Shown in pieces: positions 1-15,000 of a DNA stretch of 64,000 nt. Below the pieces are notes generated by a model that was not told the DNA's origin, ran no database searches, and saw only the letters and a program-made list of their open reading frames with translations. The number at the start of each line of letters is the position of its first letter. The stretch's first letter is position 1. The position numbers were made by a program, and so were the translations under genes. Source of the stretch: Xanthomonas campestris pv. phormiicola. Lineage in GTDB: Bacteria > Pseudomonadota > Gammaproteobacteria > Xanthomonadales > Xanthomonadaceae. Location of the stretch: positions 2,679,001-2,743,000 of the forward strand of contig CP102593.1 of assembly GCA_025666215.1 (NCBI GenBank). Reading direction: 5' to 3'.

Positions 1-3000
1 ACCACCTGGCCGATCCGCTCGCCGATCCCTATCTGCACTCGTCCGTGCTCGGCTTCCCGTCGAACGAGCAACTCGATGCCTTCCTCGACGCGCTCGACCA
101 GGTCGTCGCCCGCCACGACATCCTGCGCACCGGTTTCGTCTGGCAAGGCCTGCCTGCACCGTTGCAGGTGGTCTGGCGCCAGGCGGTTGTTCCACGGCGC
201 CTGCAGCGCCTCGACGGAGCCGATCCGGCGACTCGGCTGCAGGCCCGGATGCACGCTCCCGACGCCGCGCTCTGCCTGCAGCAGGCGCCGCTGATCCACG
301 CCCATCTGGCCCACGACACCACGACCGGTGGCTGGCTGCTCGGCCTGCAACACCATCACCTGGTGATGGACCACACCACGCTGGAACTGCTGATCGAGGA
401 AGTGCGTGCCCATCTGGCCGGTCGGCAGCAGCAGTTGCCGCCGCCACTCCCGTTCCGCGACTTTATCGCCCATGCCCGCGCGGGGGTGTCCGACCAAGAG
501 CACCAGGCCTTCTTCACCGCCATGCTTGCCGACATCGATGCGCCCACCGCCCCGTTCGGGGTGCTCGCACCGGTGCACGATCCGGCCTGCCTGCAGCAAC
601 TGCATCGGCCGTTGCCCGGCCCACTCGCCCAGGCCCTGCGCACCCAGGCGCGCCGCTGCGGCGTCAGCCCCGCCAGCCTGTTCCATCTGGCTTACGCCCT
701 GCTGCTGGCGCGGACCAGCGGCCGCGACGAGGCGGTGTTCGCCACCGTGCTGTTCGGACGCCTGCATGCCAGCGCCGGCGCGGACCGCGTGCTCGGCATG
801 TTCCTCAACACCTTGCCGATCCGCCTGGGCACTGCGCGCGGCAGCGTGCTGGACGCCGTGCGCCACACCCAGCTCTGCCTGGCCCAGCTGCTGCACCACG
901 AACATGCCCCGCTCGCCCTGGCCCAGCGCTGCAGCGGCGTCGACCCCGCCGTGCCGCTGCTCAACGCGCTGCTCAACTACCGCTATGCCGGCGGCAGCAA
1001 CGTCCTGGGCGCCACCCACGATGACCGCTTGCAGGACGTGCAGCAGCTCGGCGGCCAGGAGCGTACCCATTATCCACTGGTGGTATCGGTCAACGACCAC
1101 ACCGAAGCAGGTGGCTTCTCGCTCGACGTGCAATGCGTGCAGGAAATCGGCGCCGAGCGCATCGCGGCGATGCTGCTGCAGAGCGTGCAGGCGCTGGTCC
1201 AGGCGCTGGAGCAGGCGCCACAGACCGCCCTGCGTGTGCTGGACCTATTGCCGGAGAAGGAACGCGCCAGCGTGCACGCGCTGTCCCGCAGCAAGGCGAC
1301 ATACGCCGACAACCGCTGCCTGCACAGCATGTTCGAGCGCCAGGTCGCGCAGGCGCCGCAGGCCATCGCCGTGGTGCACGACGACGTCGCGCTCAGCTAC
1401 GCCGCGCTCGACGCCCGCGCCAACCAGCTCGCCCATCACCTGATCGCCCAGGGCATCGGCCCGGAAGACCGCGTGGCGTTGTACCTGCAACGCAGTATCG
1501 ACCTGGTGGTGGCGCTGCTGGCCGTGCTCAAGGCCGGTGCCGCCTACCTGCCGCTGGACCCGGCCTACCCGGCCCAGCGCCTGGCCTTCATGCTCGACGA
1601 CGCGCAGCCGCGCCTGCTGCTCGCCCACCAGGCGCTGGTGGCCACGCTGCCCGGCGAATCCGGCATCGCCACCGTGCTGCTGGATGACGCGTCGCTGTGG
1701 GCGCAGCAGCCGACCCAGGCACCGCAGCGTGCCGACCTGCTGCCGCAGCATCCGGCCTACGTCATCTACACCTCCGGCTCCACCGGCACCCCCAAGGGCG
1801 TGGTCGTCGCCCATGCCCAGGTCGTACGCCTGCTGCATGCCACCCACGCCTGGGTCGCTCCGGGCGCTGCCGATGTCTGGACCCTGTTCCACTCCTGCGC
1901 CTTCGACTTCTCGGTCTGGGAGCTGTGGGGGGCCCTGGCCCACGGCGGACGCCTGGTCGTGGTTGCCCAGCACATCGCACGCGATCCGGCTGCGTTCCAT
2001 GCCCTGCTCTGCCAGCAGCGCGTCAGCGTGCTCAATCAGACCCCCAGCGCCTTCCAGGCGCTGCTCGATGCGCAGCGCGACAGCCTCCTGCCGCACAGCC
2101 TGCGCCTGGTGATCTTCGGCGGCGAAGCGCTGCAACCGGCCGATCTGGCGCCCTGGTTCGCCCGCCACGGCCAGCGCACCGCCCTGCTCAACATGTACGG
2201 CATCACCGAGACCACGGTGCATGTGACCGCCCATGCGCTCACCCCGCAGGATGCGCAACGTGGCGGGCACAGCCCGATCGGGCGGCCGCTGGCCGACCTG
2301 CGCGCCTATGTGCTGGCGGGCGACGGCCAGTGCCTGCCGATCGGCGTGGCCGGCGAACTGCACGTGGCCGGTGCCGGCCTGGCGCGCGGCTATCTGGGCC
2401 GTCCGGGATTGACCGCCGAACGCTTCGTGCCCGACCCGTTCGCCGAGCACCCCGGCGAACGCATGTACAAGACCGGCGACCTGGCGCGCTGGCGCGCCGA
2501 CGGCAGCCTGGAGTATCTCGGCCGCAACGACGCGCAGGTCAAGCTGCGCGGCTTCCGCATCGAACTGGGCGAGATCCAGGCCGCCTTGCGTGGCTGCGCC
2601 GGCGTGCGCCAGGCCGCGGTCCTCGTCCGCGAGGACACCCCCGGCGACAGGCGCCTGGTCGCCTATCTGGTCGGCGACGCCGATGGCGCGCTCGACCCCG
2701 ACGCATTGCGCACCCAGCTCGGTGCGCGCCTGCCCGACTACATGCTGCCGGCCGCCTATGTGCAGCTCGCTGCGCTGCCGCTGACCGCCAACGGCAAGCT
2801 CGATCGCCGTGCCCTGCCGGCGCCGGATGCCGACGCGCTCGCCGCGCAGGCCTACGTGGCACCGCAAGGCGAGCTGGAACTGCTGCTGGCCGCGCTGTGG
2901 AGCGAGCTGCTCGGCGTCGATCGGGTTGGCCGCCACGACAGCTTCTTCGCCCTCGGCGGCCACTCGCTGCTGGCCATCAAGCTGATCGAACGGCTGCGCC

Positions 3001-6000
3001 AGCAGGGCTGGGAGTTGCAGGTCCGCACCCTGTTCAGCGCCGCCACCCTGGCCGGTCTGGCCGCCGCGCTGCGCCAGTGCGGTGCGGTGGAGGCGCCGCC
3101 CAACCGCATCCGCCCCGACTGCACCCGCATCACCCCCGAATTGCTGCCGCTGGTTCAGCTCACCCAGAGCGAGATCGACGCCGTGGTGGCGACGGTTGCC
3201 GGTGGTGCCGCCAACGTGCAGGACATCTATCCGCTGGCACCGCTGCAGGAAGGCCTGCTGTTCCACCATCTGGCCAGCCCCGAGGGCGATGCCTACCTCA
3301 ACATCAGCGTGCTGGCCTTCGCCACCCGCTCGCGCCTGGACGCCTTTGTCGCCGCGCTGGAGGCGGTGATCGCCCGGCACGACATCCTGCGCACCGGCTT
3401 CGCCTGGCAAGGTCTTGCCACCCCGGTGCAGGTCGTCTGGCGCCATGCTCCGCTGCCGCGGCACGTGCTCACCATCGACGAGCCGGACGTGCTGGCCGGG
3501 TTGCGCCTGCGCATGGATCCCCGCAACTTCCGCCTGGACGTCAGCCAGGCACCGCTGATCCACGCCCATGTCGTCGACGATCCCGCACATGGGCGCTGGC
3601 TGCTGGGACTGCACAACCATCACCTGATGATGGACCACACCACCCTGGAACTGCTGATCGAGGAAGTGCAGGCACATCTGGACGGACGCCAGCACGGCCT
3701 GCCCGAGCCACTGCCGTTCCGCAACTTCGTCGCCCAGGCCCGCCTGGGCGTGAGCGAAGACGAACACCGCGCCTTCTTCACCCAACAGCTGGGCGATCTG
3801 GACACCCCCACCGCGCCGTTCGGTCTGTGGGAGGTGCGCGGCACCGGCGCCGACATCGAACAGGCGCTGCAGCCCCTGCCCGATCGCTTGGCCGCCGACG
3901 TGCGCCGCCACGCACGCCGGCTCAATGTCAGCCCCTCCAGCCTGTTCCACCTGGCCTGCACGCTGGTGTTGGCCAAGGCCAGCGGCCAGGACGATGTGGT
4001 GTTCGGCACCACCTTGTTCGGACGCATGCACGCCGGCAGTGGCGCCGACCGCGTGCTGGGCATGTTCCTCAATACCCTGCCGATCCGCCTGCAACGCGAT
4101 GGTCGCGGCGTGGCCGAGGCCGTGCGCCACACCCAGCAGCGGCTTGCCCAGTTGCTCCATCACGAACATGCCCCGCTGGCCCTGGCGCAACGCTGCAGCG
4201 GCATCGTCGCGCCCGCCCCACTGTTCACCGCACTGCTCAACTATCGCTATGTCGGTGGCAGCGCGGTGCAGGCACCCAGCGAGGCCCCGCCCAGCGACTG
4301 GGACGGCATGGAAATGCTGGCCGGACTGGATCGCAACAACTATCCGCTGACGCTCTCGATCGATGACATCACCGCCAGCGGAGGCTTCGCGGTGGAGGTG
4401 AAGGTGGATCCGCGCATCGGCACCACACGCGTCATCGCGCTGATGCTGCAGGCCGTGCAGGCGCTGGTACAGGCGCTGGATCAGGCGCCGGACACTGCCT
4501 TGCACGCCCTGGATCTGCTGCCTGCCGACGAACGCACCCGGTTGCAGAACTTCACCGTCACCGAGGCCGCGCCGCTGGCGCAGGCGCAGTGCATCCACCA
4601 CCTGTTCGAAGACCAGGTGCGCCACACGCCCGATGCCATCGCCTTGCTGGAGGGCGATGTCCAGCTCAGCTACGCCGCGCTCGACGCGCGCGCCAACCGG
4701 TTGGCCCATCGCCTGCGCACACTGGGCGTGGCACCGGAACACCGCGTCGCCCTGTACCTGCCGCGCGGCATCGGGCAGGTCGTGGCGCTGTTGGCCACGC
4801 TCAAGGCCGGCGCCGCCTACCTGCCGCTGGACCCGGACCTGCCCGACCAACGCTTGGCCTTCCTGCTCGCCGACAGCCGCCCGCGCGCGGTGCTGACCTG
4901 CACCGAGCTGCAGGAGCGCCTGCCCGCCAGCCGCGCCATGCTGCGCGTCAGCGTGCTGACGCTGGACGCGGACATGCAGGCAGACGTGACGCCGGACGAT
5001 CCCGGCGCACCCACGGTCCCCGGCCTGGGCGCGGACAACCTGGCCTATGTGATCTACACCTCCGGCTCCAGCGGACAGCCCAAGGGCACCCTGCTCACCC
5101 ACGCCGGTGCCGCGCATTACCTGCAATGGGCCGTGCAGACCTATCGGCCGCAGCCCAGCGCGGTGGTGTCCTCCTCGCTGGCCTTCGACGCCACCCTGAC
5201 CAGCCTGCTCGCTCCGCTGCTGTGCGGCGCACGGGTCGAACTGTTGCCCGAACACGACACCCTAGATGCCCTGCGCCAGCGCCTGTGCGCTCCGACCCCG
5301 CTGGGCCTGGTCAAACTCACCCCGGCCCACCTGGAAGTGCTCGGCCAGCAACTGGCCGACCATCCAGGCCCGCTCAGCCCGGCGGTGATGGTGATCGGTG
5401 GCGAAGCCCTGCCGGCAGCCACCCTGGCGCGGTGGCAAGCGCTCGCCCCGCACACCCGCCTGATCAACGAATACGGCCCCACCGAAACCGTGGTCGGCTG
5501 CGTGGTGCACGCCACCACCGCCGACGATGCGCCATCCCCCAGCGGCCGCGTGCCGATCGGCCGGCCGATCGCCCATCTGCGCATCCACGTGCTCGATCAC
5601 CACGGTCAGCTGGCGCCGATCGGCGTGGCCGGGCACCTGCATATCGCCGGCCCGCAGCTGGCCCGCGGCTACCTCGGCCGCCCCGCCCTGACCGCCGAAC
5701 GCTTCGTCCCCGATCCGTTCGCCGAGCAGCCCGGCCAGCGCATGTACCGCAGCGGCGACCTGGCCTGCTGGCGTGCCGATGGCACCCTGGACTTCCTCGG
5801 CCGCAACGACGACCAGGTCAAGCTGCGTGGCGTCCGCATCGAACCGGGCGAGATCGCCGCCGCGCTGCGCGCCTGCCCCGGCGTGCACGACGCCGCCGTG
5901 CTGCTGCGCCAGGACCGTCCTGGCCAGCCGCGCCTGGTCGCCTATCTGGTCGGCGACGCCGGCCCCAGCGCCGAGGCCTTGCGCACGCAGCTGGCCACAC

Positions 6001-9000
6001 GCCTGCCCGAGGTCATGCTGCCCAGCGCCTATGTGTGGCTGGATGGCTTGCCGTTGACCGCCAACGGCAAGCTCGATCGCCGCGCCCTGCCGGCGCCGGA
6101 GCAGACCGATCTGGGCAACGCGGCCTACGTCCCGCCGCAAGGCCGGCTCGAACAAATGCTGGCACAGCTGTGGAGCGACCTGCTCGGCATTGAGCAGGTC
6201 GGCCGCCACGACAGCTTCTTCGCCCTCGGCGGGCACTCGCTGCTCGGCGTCAAACTGATCGAGCGCCTGCGCCTGCTCGGCTGGCAGTTGGAAGTCCGCG
6301 CCCTGTTCAGCACCCCGACGCTGATCGGCCTGGCCGAGACGCTCAAGACCGCCTCCATGGTCAGCGTCCCCGCCAATCCGATGACCGCCGCCTGCACCCA
6401 CATCACCCCCGACCTGTTGCCGCTGGTCGCACTCACCCAGGTGGAAATCGACAGCATCGTCGGAAGGCTGGAAGGCGGCGCCGGCAACATTCAGGACATC
6501 TATCCGCTGGCGCCGTTGCAGCATGGGCTGCTGTACCACCACGTGGCCGAGCCGCTGGATGACATCTATCTGAGCAGCACCGTGATCGCCTTCGATGCTT
6601 GCGACAAGCGCGACCGCTTCATCGATGCGCTCGATCAGGTCATCGCACGCCACGACATCCTGCGCACCGCCGTGTTCTGGCAGGGGCTGCGCGAGCCGGT
6701 CCAAGTCGTCCGCCGGCATGCGCCCCTGCCGGTGCAGCGTCATCGGTTCGCTGGCGGCGATACCGCCGCGCAATTGCAGGATCTTCTGGAAACGCAGTAT
6801 CGCCGCATCGACCTGCAGCAGGCGCCGTTACTGCGCGGGCATGTGGCCGACGACGCCGAACGCGGATGCTGGCTGCTGGGCCTGCAATATCATCACTTGG
6901 TGATGGACCACACCACGCTGGAACTGGTGGTCGAGGAAGTGCAAGCGCATCTGGAAGGGCGGCAGCACCACTTGCCCGAGCCGCTACCGTTCCGCGACTT
7001 CGTCGCCCAAGCTTGCCTAGGGGTGAGCGAAGACGAGCACCGCGCCTTCTTCACCCGGATGCTGGCCGAGGTGACGGAACCGACCTTGCCATTCGGGGTG
7101 AGCCAGGTCGAAAGCACGCTAAGGGAGGCCAATCTGGCATTACCCGAGGCGCTGGCCGACACGCTGCGCGCGCAAGCGCGCCGCCTGGGGGTCAGTACCG
7201 CCAGCCTGTTCCACCTGGCGTTCGCGCTGCTGCTGTCGCAGACCAGCGGCCGCGACGACGTGGTCTTCGGCACCGTGCTGTTCGGCCGCCTGCACGCCTC
7301 GGCCGGCGCCGACCGGGTACTGGGCATGTTCCTCAATACCTTGCCGCTGCGCCTGCGCCGCGACCATAGCAGCGTGGAGCAGGCGGTTGTGCAGACCCAG
7401 CGCCTGCTGGCCCAGCTCCTGCATCACGAGCACGCATTGCTCGCCCAAGCCCAGCGCTGCAGCGGGATCCAGGCGCCGGCGCCGCTGTTCGCCGCCTTGT
7501 TCAACTATCGCTACCGTGGCGGCGGCAACGTGCTGGCCGAGGACCAAGCGCGCAGCGAGGCGATCTGGCAAGGCATCGAGACCTTGCACCTGCGCGAACG
7601 CACGCACTATCCGTTATCGCTGGCGATCAACGACGACCACGATAGCGGCGGATTCTCGGTGGATGTGCAGACCGGCCAGAGTCTGGATCCGGCCGCCCTG
7701 GCGCAGACGATGGCCGACATCCTGCAGCAGCTGGCCCAGGCCCTGGCCCTGGCGCCGACCCGGCCACTGCATGCGCTGACGCGGCTGCGCGCTAGCGAGC
7801 GCGTGCGGGTGCTGGAGGATTTCAACGCCACCGATGCCGTACTGACGGCGGAAGGCGGCGTCCACCAATTGTTCGAACAGCAGGTCCGGCAGACGCCGCA
7901 TGCCTCTGCCGTCGTGGACGAACAGCGCACGCTCAGCTACGCCGAGCTGGACCGCCAGGCCAACCGGCTGGCGCATCGCCTGCGTGCCCTTGGCGCGACG
8001 CCGGGCAGCAGGGTCGCCGTCGCCCTGGCGCGTTCTGCGGATCTGATCGTCGCCGAGCTGGCAATCCTCAAATGTGGCGCCGCCTATGTGCCGCTGGACA
8101 TCGAACATCCGGCCCAACGCATGCGCCGCATCCTCGACGAGTGTGGCGCGGTGCTCGTGATCAGCGACTCCGCAAGCGGCGTGCCCAATGGCAACGCCGC
8201 GCGCGTGGACATGGATCGAGTGGACGCCGACGGACCCACCCACGCAGCGTCGGCGACCATCTGGCCCGACAGCGCCGCCTATGTCATGTACACCTCCGGA
8301 TCGACCGGCATGCCCAAGGGCGTGGTGATTCCGCATCGCGCCATCGTCAACTTCGCATGCCAGCCCGGCGCGGCCCGGATCCTGCCCACCGATCGGGTCG
8401 CCTTCGCCTCCAATCCCGCCTTCGACTCGTCCACCCTGGAGGTGTGGAGCAGCCTGCTCAATGGCGCGACGATCGTGATCGTCCCGCCGCCCGTTCTGCG
8501 AGATCCGCAGGCGCTGGCGGCGCGGATCGCGGACATGCGGATCTCGGTGTTGATCCTGGTCGCGGGTGTGCTGCGCGCCTACGCGCCGATGCTGAGCGGA
8601 CGGCTGGCCACACTGCGCCTGTTGATCACCGGCGGCGACCTGGCCGATCCGCGCAGCCACGCATTGATGCTGCAGACACCCGGCCCGGACGTGCTGCTGC
8701 AGACCTATGGTCCGACCGAGGCCACCCAGTTCGTGACCGCGCTGGCGCTGCACAGCGCCCCCGATCCGCAGCGGCCGGTGCCGATCGGCCGGCCGCTGGC
8801 CAATAGCCGCCTCTTCGTCCTCGATCGCTTTGGGCAACCGGCGCCGGTCGGCGTCGAAGGCGCGCTCCACATCGGCGGCGCGCAGCTTGCCCTGGGCTAT
8901 CTCGGCCGCCCCGACCTCACCGCAGCGAGTTTCGTCCCCGATCCCTTCGCCGAGCGGCCCGGCCAGCGCATGTACAGGACCGGCGACCTGGCCCGTTGGC

Positions 9001-12000
9001 GCGATGACGGCGTCCTGGACTTCCTCGGCCGTCACGACGACCAGATCAAGATCCGCGGTTTCCGCATCGAACTGGGCGAAATCGCCGCCGTACTGCGCGC
9101 CTGCACCGGCGTGCGCGATGCGGTGGTCGTGGTCGATCACGACAGCGGCGGCCACAAACGGCTGGTCGCCTATGTCGTCGGCGCTGCCGAGGTCTGCCAG
9201 GCACTGCCTGCACAGCTGGCGACATCGCTGCCGGACTACATGGTGCCGGCCGCCTACGTGCAGCTGGATGCCCTGCCGCTGACCGCCAACGGCAAGCTCG
9301 ATCGCCGTGCCCTGCCCGCGCCCGATCGCCAAGACTTCGACACGCAGGCCTACCAACCGCCGCGCCAGGGACTCGAACAGACTCTCGCAGCGTTCTGGAC
9401 CGAGTTGCTCGGCGTCGCCGAGATCGGCCGCCACGACGACTTCTTCGCCCTGGGCGGGCACTCGCTGCTGGCGGTCCAGCTCACGGCCAGAATCCGCACA
9501 CGGCTCGGCCTGGAACTGCCATTGGCCACGCTGTTCGCGCACCCGCGCCTGGCCGAGCTGGCCCAGGCGCTGGCACAGGCCGCCAGCAGCACCCTGCCGG
9601 CCATCGTGCCGGCCGACCGCCGCAAGCCGCTGCCGCTGTCCTTCGCCCAGCAACGGCTGTGGTTCCTTGGGCGCCTGGACACCCGCGCCGATCTGGCCTA
9701 TCTGATGCCGATGGCGCTGCGCTTGCGCGGCGCCCTGCAGGCCGCTGCGCTGGAACGGGCGCTGGATCGGATCGTGGCCCGCCACGAAATCCTGCGCACG
9801 TACGTGGCGCAGGACGACGAGACGCCGTCGCAGCGCATCGCGCCGCCGGAGACCGGGTTCGCCCTGGACTGCGTGGACCTGACCCACGCATCCGAGCCGC
9901 AGGTCCAGGTGAGGCGTCATATCGCCCTGGAAACCGGCACGCCCTTCGCGGCCGAACGAGCGCTGGCCCGCGGCCGGCTGCTGCGCCTGGCCGACGACGA
10001 GCATGTCCTGCTCATCACCCTGCACCATCTGGTCTGCGATGGCTGGTCGATGGGCGTGCTGGTAGGCGAGCTGAGCACGCTCTATGCCGCCTTTGCGCAA
10101 GGCCAGCCCGATCCGCTGCCGCCGCTGCAATTGCAGTATGCCGATATCGCCGTGTGGCAGCGTGGCTGGATCAGTGGCGAGGTGCTGCAACGCCAGCGCG
10201 ATTTCTGGGTCGCGCACCTGCACGGCGCCCCGACGCTGCTGGACCTGCCGACCGACCATCCGCGCCCCACGCGGCAGGATTACCGGGGCGATGCCCTGGA
10301 TGTGGTCCTGGATGCGGACCTGACCGAGGCCTTGAAGGCGTGCTGCCAGCGCCACGGCACCACCGTGTTCATGACCTTGATCGCCGCCTGGGCGGTGTTG
10401 TTGTCGCGCCTGTCCGGCCAGCGCCAGGTGGTCATCGGCACGCCCGTCGCCAACCGCCACCGCGACGAATTCGAACCGCTGATCGGCCTGTTCGCCAATA
10501 CCCAGGCCCTGCGCATCGACCTGCGCGCCAATCCGTCGGTCGCCGCCCTGCTGGCCCAGGTCCGCAGCACCGCCCTGGCCGCACAGCAGCACCAGGACCT
10601 GCCCTTCGAGCAGGTCATCGAAGCGCTCAACCCCCCGCGCAGCCTGGCCCATCATCCGGTCTTCCAGGCGATGTTCACCTGGCAGACCACCCCGCTCGAC
10701 GCCATCGCGCTACCCGGCCTGGTCGCCGAAGGCCTCGACACCGTTGTGCCGACGATCAAGTTCGATCTGGACCTGTCGCTGCGCGAGCACGATGGCTGCA
10801 TCGTCGGCAGCCTGGGCTATGCCTGCAGCCTGTTCGAGCGCAGCACCATCGCGCGCCATCTGGCCCAGTTCGTCCACCTGTTGCGCGGCCTGCTCGATGC
10901 CGACCGGACCCGCATCGCCCAGCTGCCCGCCCTGCCAGCGGCCGAGCGGCAACGCCTGTTGCACGACGTGCATCACGACCTGCGGACACCACCGGCCACG
11001 CCTTACGTGCACCGCCTGTTCGAGGCGCAGGTGCGGCGCACGCCGCTGAACGTCGCGCTGCAATGCGAAGCGGACACGCTTCACTACGCCGCGCTCGACA
11101 CGCGCGCCAACCAACTCGCCCACCATTTGATCGGACTGGGCGTGGGGCCGGAAGACCGTGTGGCCGTCTGCCTGCCGCGCGGCATCGACCTGGTCGTGGC
11201 CCTGCTGGCCACGCTCAAGGCTGGCGCCGCCTACCTGCCGCTGGATCCGGATTATCCGCCCGCGCGCCTGGACGACATGCTCGCCGACGCACGGCCCCGG
11301 GTCCTGCTCGCCGACCAGCGCACCGCGGCGCCGCTGACCCTGCACGCTGGCCTGACCCGCATCCGGCTGGACAGCGACACGCCCACCTGGACCGATGCGC
11401 CGACCCAGGCACCAACGGTTCCGGCGCTGTCGCCCCACCATCCGGCCTACGTCCTCTACACCTCCGGCTCCACCGGCCGGCCCAAGGGCGTGGTGATCTG
11501 CCACGGTGCGCTGGCGCACTTCCTGGCCGCACTGCATGCCCAGCTGCCGTTGTCGCCCGAGGACCGGCTCCTGGCGGTGACCACCGTCTGCTTCGATATC
11601 GCCGGTCTGGAACTGTTCGCCCCCTTGGTCAATGGCGCCGGCGTGGTCATCGCCGGCGACCAGCCCATCCATGACCCGTCCTACTGGCAGCAACGCTTGG
11701 ACCAGCACGCCATCTCGGTCCTGCAAGCCACCCCGGCGTTCTGGCAGATGCTGCTGGACGCCGGCTGGCAGAGCCGGCCGGGATTGCGCCTGCTGTGCGG
11801 CGGCGAGGCCCTGAGCCAGGCGCTGGCGCAGCGCCTGCGCGCCGGCGGCGGGCAGCTGTGGAATCTGTACGGGCCGACCGAGGCCACCATCTGGGCCAGC
11901 CTGCACCCGGTGCTCGGCGAGGAACCCGGCAGCGTCGTGCCGCTCGGCCGGCCACTGGCCGGCACCTGCATGCGCCTGCTCGACGCGCACGGCCAACTGG

Positions 12001-15000
12001 CCCTGCTGGGCGCGCGCGGCGAGCTCTGCATCGCCGGCCCGCAGCTGGCCCGCGGCTACCTGGGCCGCCCGGACCTGACCGCCGAACGCTTCGTCCCCGA
12101 CCCGTTCGCCGCGCATCCCGGGCAGCGCATGTACAGGACCGGCGACCTGGCGCGCTGGCGCGCCGATGGCGTGCTGGACTTCCTTGGCCGCAACGACGAC
12201 CAGGTCAAGCTGCGCGGCTTCCGCATCGAACTCGAAGAGATCGCCGCGGTGCTGCGCGCATGCGATGGCGTCCGCGACGCGGTGGTGCTCGCCCGCCAGG
12301 ACAGTCCGGGCGCTATGCGCCTGGTCGCCTACGTGGTCGGCGACGCCGCCGTGCTCGGCCCCGATCGCCTGCGCCAGCAGGTGGCCCTGCGCCTGCCCGA
12401 CTACATGGTCCCGGCGGCGTATGTGCCACTGCAGGCCCTGCCGCTGACCGCCAACGGCAAACTCGATCGCAACGCGCTGCCCGCTCCGGACCGTCAGGCC
12501 CTGGATGCCCAGGCGTATGAGGCGCCACGCCCCGGATTGGAACAGCGCCTGGCCGTGCTCTGGGCAGAACTGCTCGGCGTCGAACGTATAGGACGCAACG
12601 ACAGTTTCTTCGCCCTGGGCGGACATTCCTTGCTGGCCACACAGCTCAGCGGGCGGGTGCGCGCATCGTTGGGACGCGAGGTACCGCTGGCGACCTTGTT
12701 CGCCCAGCCAAGACTGCGCGCATTCGCTCAGGCGGTCGCGCAGGCGACATCCAGCGCATTGCCGCCGATCGTGCCGGTGCCACGTACCGGCCAGCTGCCG
12801 CTGTCCTTCGCTCAGCAGCGTCTATGGTTTCTCGACCAGCTCGACGCCGGCGCCAGCGCCGCCTATCTGATGCCGACAGCAGTGCGTCTGCTCGGCGCGC
12901 TGAATCGCGAGGCGTTGCGTAGCGCACTGGACCGCCTTGTGGCGCGCCATGAAGCGCTGCGCACCCATGTCGGGTTCGACGGGGACATGCCCGAACAACG
13001 CATCGCCTCGCCGGAGATCGGTTTTTCCCTGGAGCTCATCGCAGCGACCGATGCCACCGATCCGGAGCAGGTCATCCAGCACCATGCCTCCCTGGAAGCG
13101 CGCATCCCCTTCGATCTGACCCGTGGACCGTTGCTGCGCGGCCGCCTGGTCCGCCTGGACGTAGAAGACCATGTCCTGTTCGTCACCTTGCACCATCTGA
13201 TCTGCGATGGTTGGTCGATGCGCCAACTGATCGCCGAGCTGCGCACGCTCTACAGCGCATTCTCGCAGGGATTTGCCGATCCGCTCCCCGCACTCCCGAT
13301 CCAGTACGCCGACTATGCGGTGTGGCAGCGTTGCTGGATCACCGACGAGACGCTGCAGCGTCAGCGCCAGTTCTGGGTCGATCACCTGCATGGCGCTCCG
13401 ACACTGCTGGACTTGCCGACCGACAGGCCGCGCCCCGCGGCACAGGACTACCGCGGCGACACGCTGCAGTTCGCGCTGGATGCTTCGTTGAGCGACGCGT
13501 TGAGGGCCCTGAGCCTGGAGCATGGCACGACGCTGTTCATGACCATGCTGGCGGCCTGGGCAGCGCTGCTGTCGCGCTGGTGCAATCAATCGCGGGTCGT
13601 CATCGGCACTCCCATCGCCAACCGCCCGCGCAGCGAACTGGAACCGTTGATCGGCCTGTTCGCCAACACGCAGGCCTTGCAGGTCGATCTACGCGGCGAT
13701 CCGACAGTGGCCGAGCTATTGGCCCAGGTTCGCAGCACCGCGCTGGCCGCACAGGAACATCAAGACCTGCCCTTCGAACAGGTGATCGAGGCACTCAACC
13801 CTCCGCGCAACCTCGGCCATCACCCCCTGTTCCAGGTGATGCTGACCTGGGACGCACAGCGCGCCACGGATCTGGCCTGGCCGCACTTGCAGACCCAGGA
13901 CATCGCCCAGGCCGGCACGACGATCAAGTTCGATCTGCACCTGGCGCTACAGGAGACCGAGGATGGCATCGGCGGCGGCCTGAGCTACGCCACCGCGCTG
14001 TTCGACCGGAGCAGCATGGCCCTTCGGCTGGAGCAATTCGTCACGTTGCTGCGCGGCATGGTCGACGCCGGCCCGTCCACGCTGACGCGTCTTCCGCTGC
14101 TGCCGCCCACCGAGCGTGCCCATCTGCAGAAGTTCAACGCCACCGCCGTCGATCTTGCCGGCACCGGCTATCTGCATCGCCAGATCGAAGCGCAGGCGCA
14201 CCGCACGCCGCAGGCCATCGCCTTGGTGGAAGAGCACGTCGAACTCAGTTACGCCCAGCTCGACGCGCGCGCCAACCGGCTCGCGCATCACCTGGTCGGT
14301 CTCGGCGTGGCGCCCGAAGACCGTGTGGCCGTGTGCCTGCCGCGCGGGATCGACCTGGTCGTGGCGCTGTTGGCCGTGCTCAAGGCCGGTGCCGCCTATC
14401 TGCCGCTGGACACCGACGCACCGCCCGCGCGTCTGGACGGCATGCTTGCCGATGCGCGGCCCGGTGTGCTGCTCGCCCATCGCGCCACCGCCGCGCCGCT
14501 GGCGCAACGCGACGACCTGCACCGCGTGCTGCTGGACACCGACGCCGCGTTGTGGGACTCGGCTCCCGCGCATGCCCCCAGCGTTGCGGCCTTGCACCCG
14601 CAACATCCGGCCTACGTCCTCTACACCTCCGGTTCCACCGGCCAGCCCAAGGGCGTGGTCACCCCCCATGCCGGCATCGACAACCGCCTGCAGTGGATGC
14701 AGCAGCACCTGCCGCTACGACCCGAGCAGCGCGTGTTGCAGAAAACCCCGGTCGGCTTCGACGTCTCGGTGTGGGAACTGTTCTGGCCGCTGCGCGTGGG
14801 CGCGTGTCTGGTGCTGGCCCGCCCCGGCGGCCACAAGGACCCCCGCTATCTGACCGACCTGATCGAGCAGGCCGGCATCCACACCGTGCACTTCGTGCCC
14901 TCGATGCTGCGGGTGTTCCTGGACGCCTTGCCCGAAGGCGCATGCGCCAGCCTGCAGCGCATCGTCTGCAGCGGCGAAGCCCTGCCGGCGGACCTGGCCC

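Noticed and set aside
1245..5255. Very long minus-strand open frame (about 1,300 codons) opposite the NRPS
   Set aside because: High-GC coding DNA produces stop-poor antisense frames. The translation is low-complexity (Gln/Gly/His/Ala-rich) with no domains. The same happens at 7614-10655, 15618-17960 and 19929-22574.
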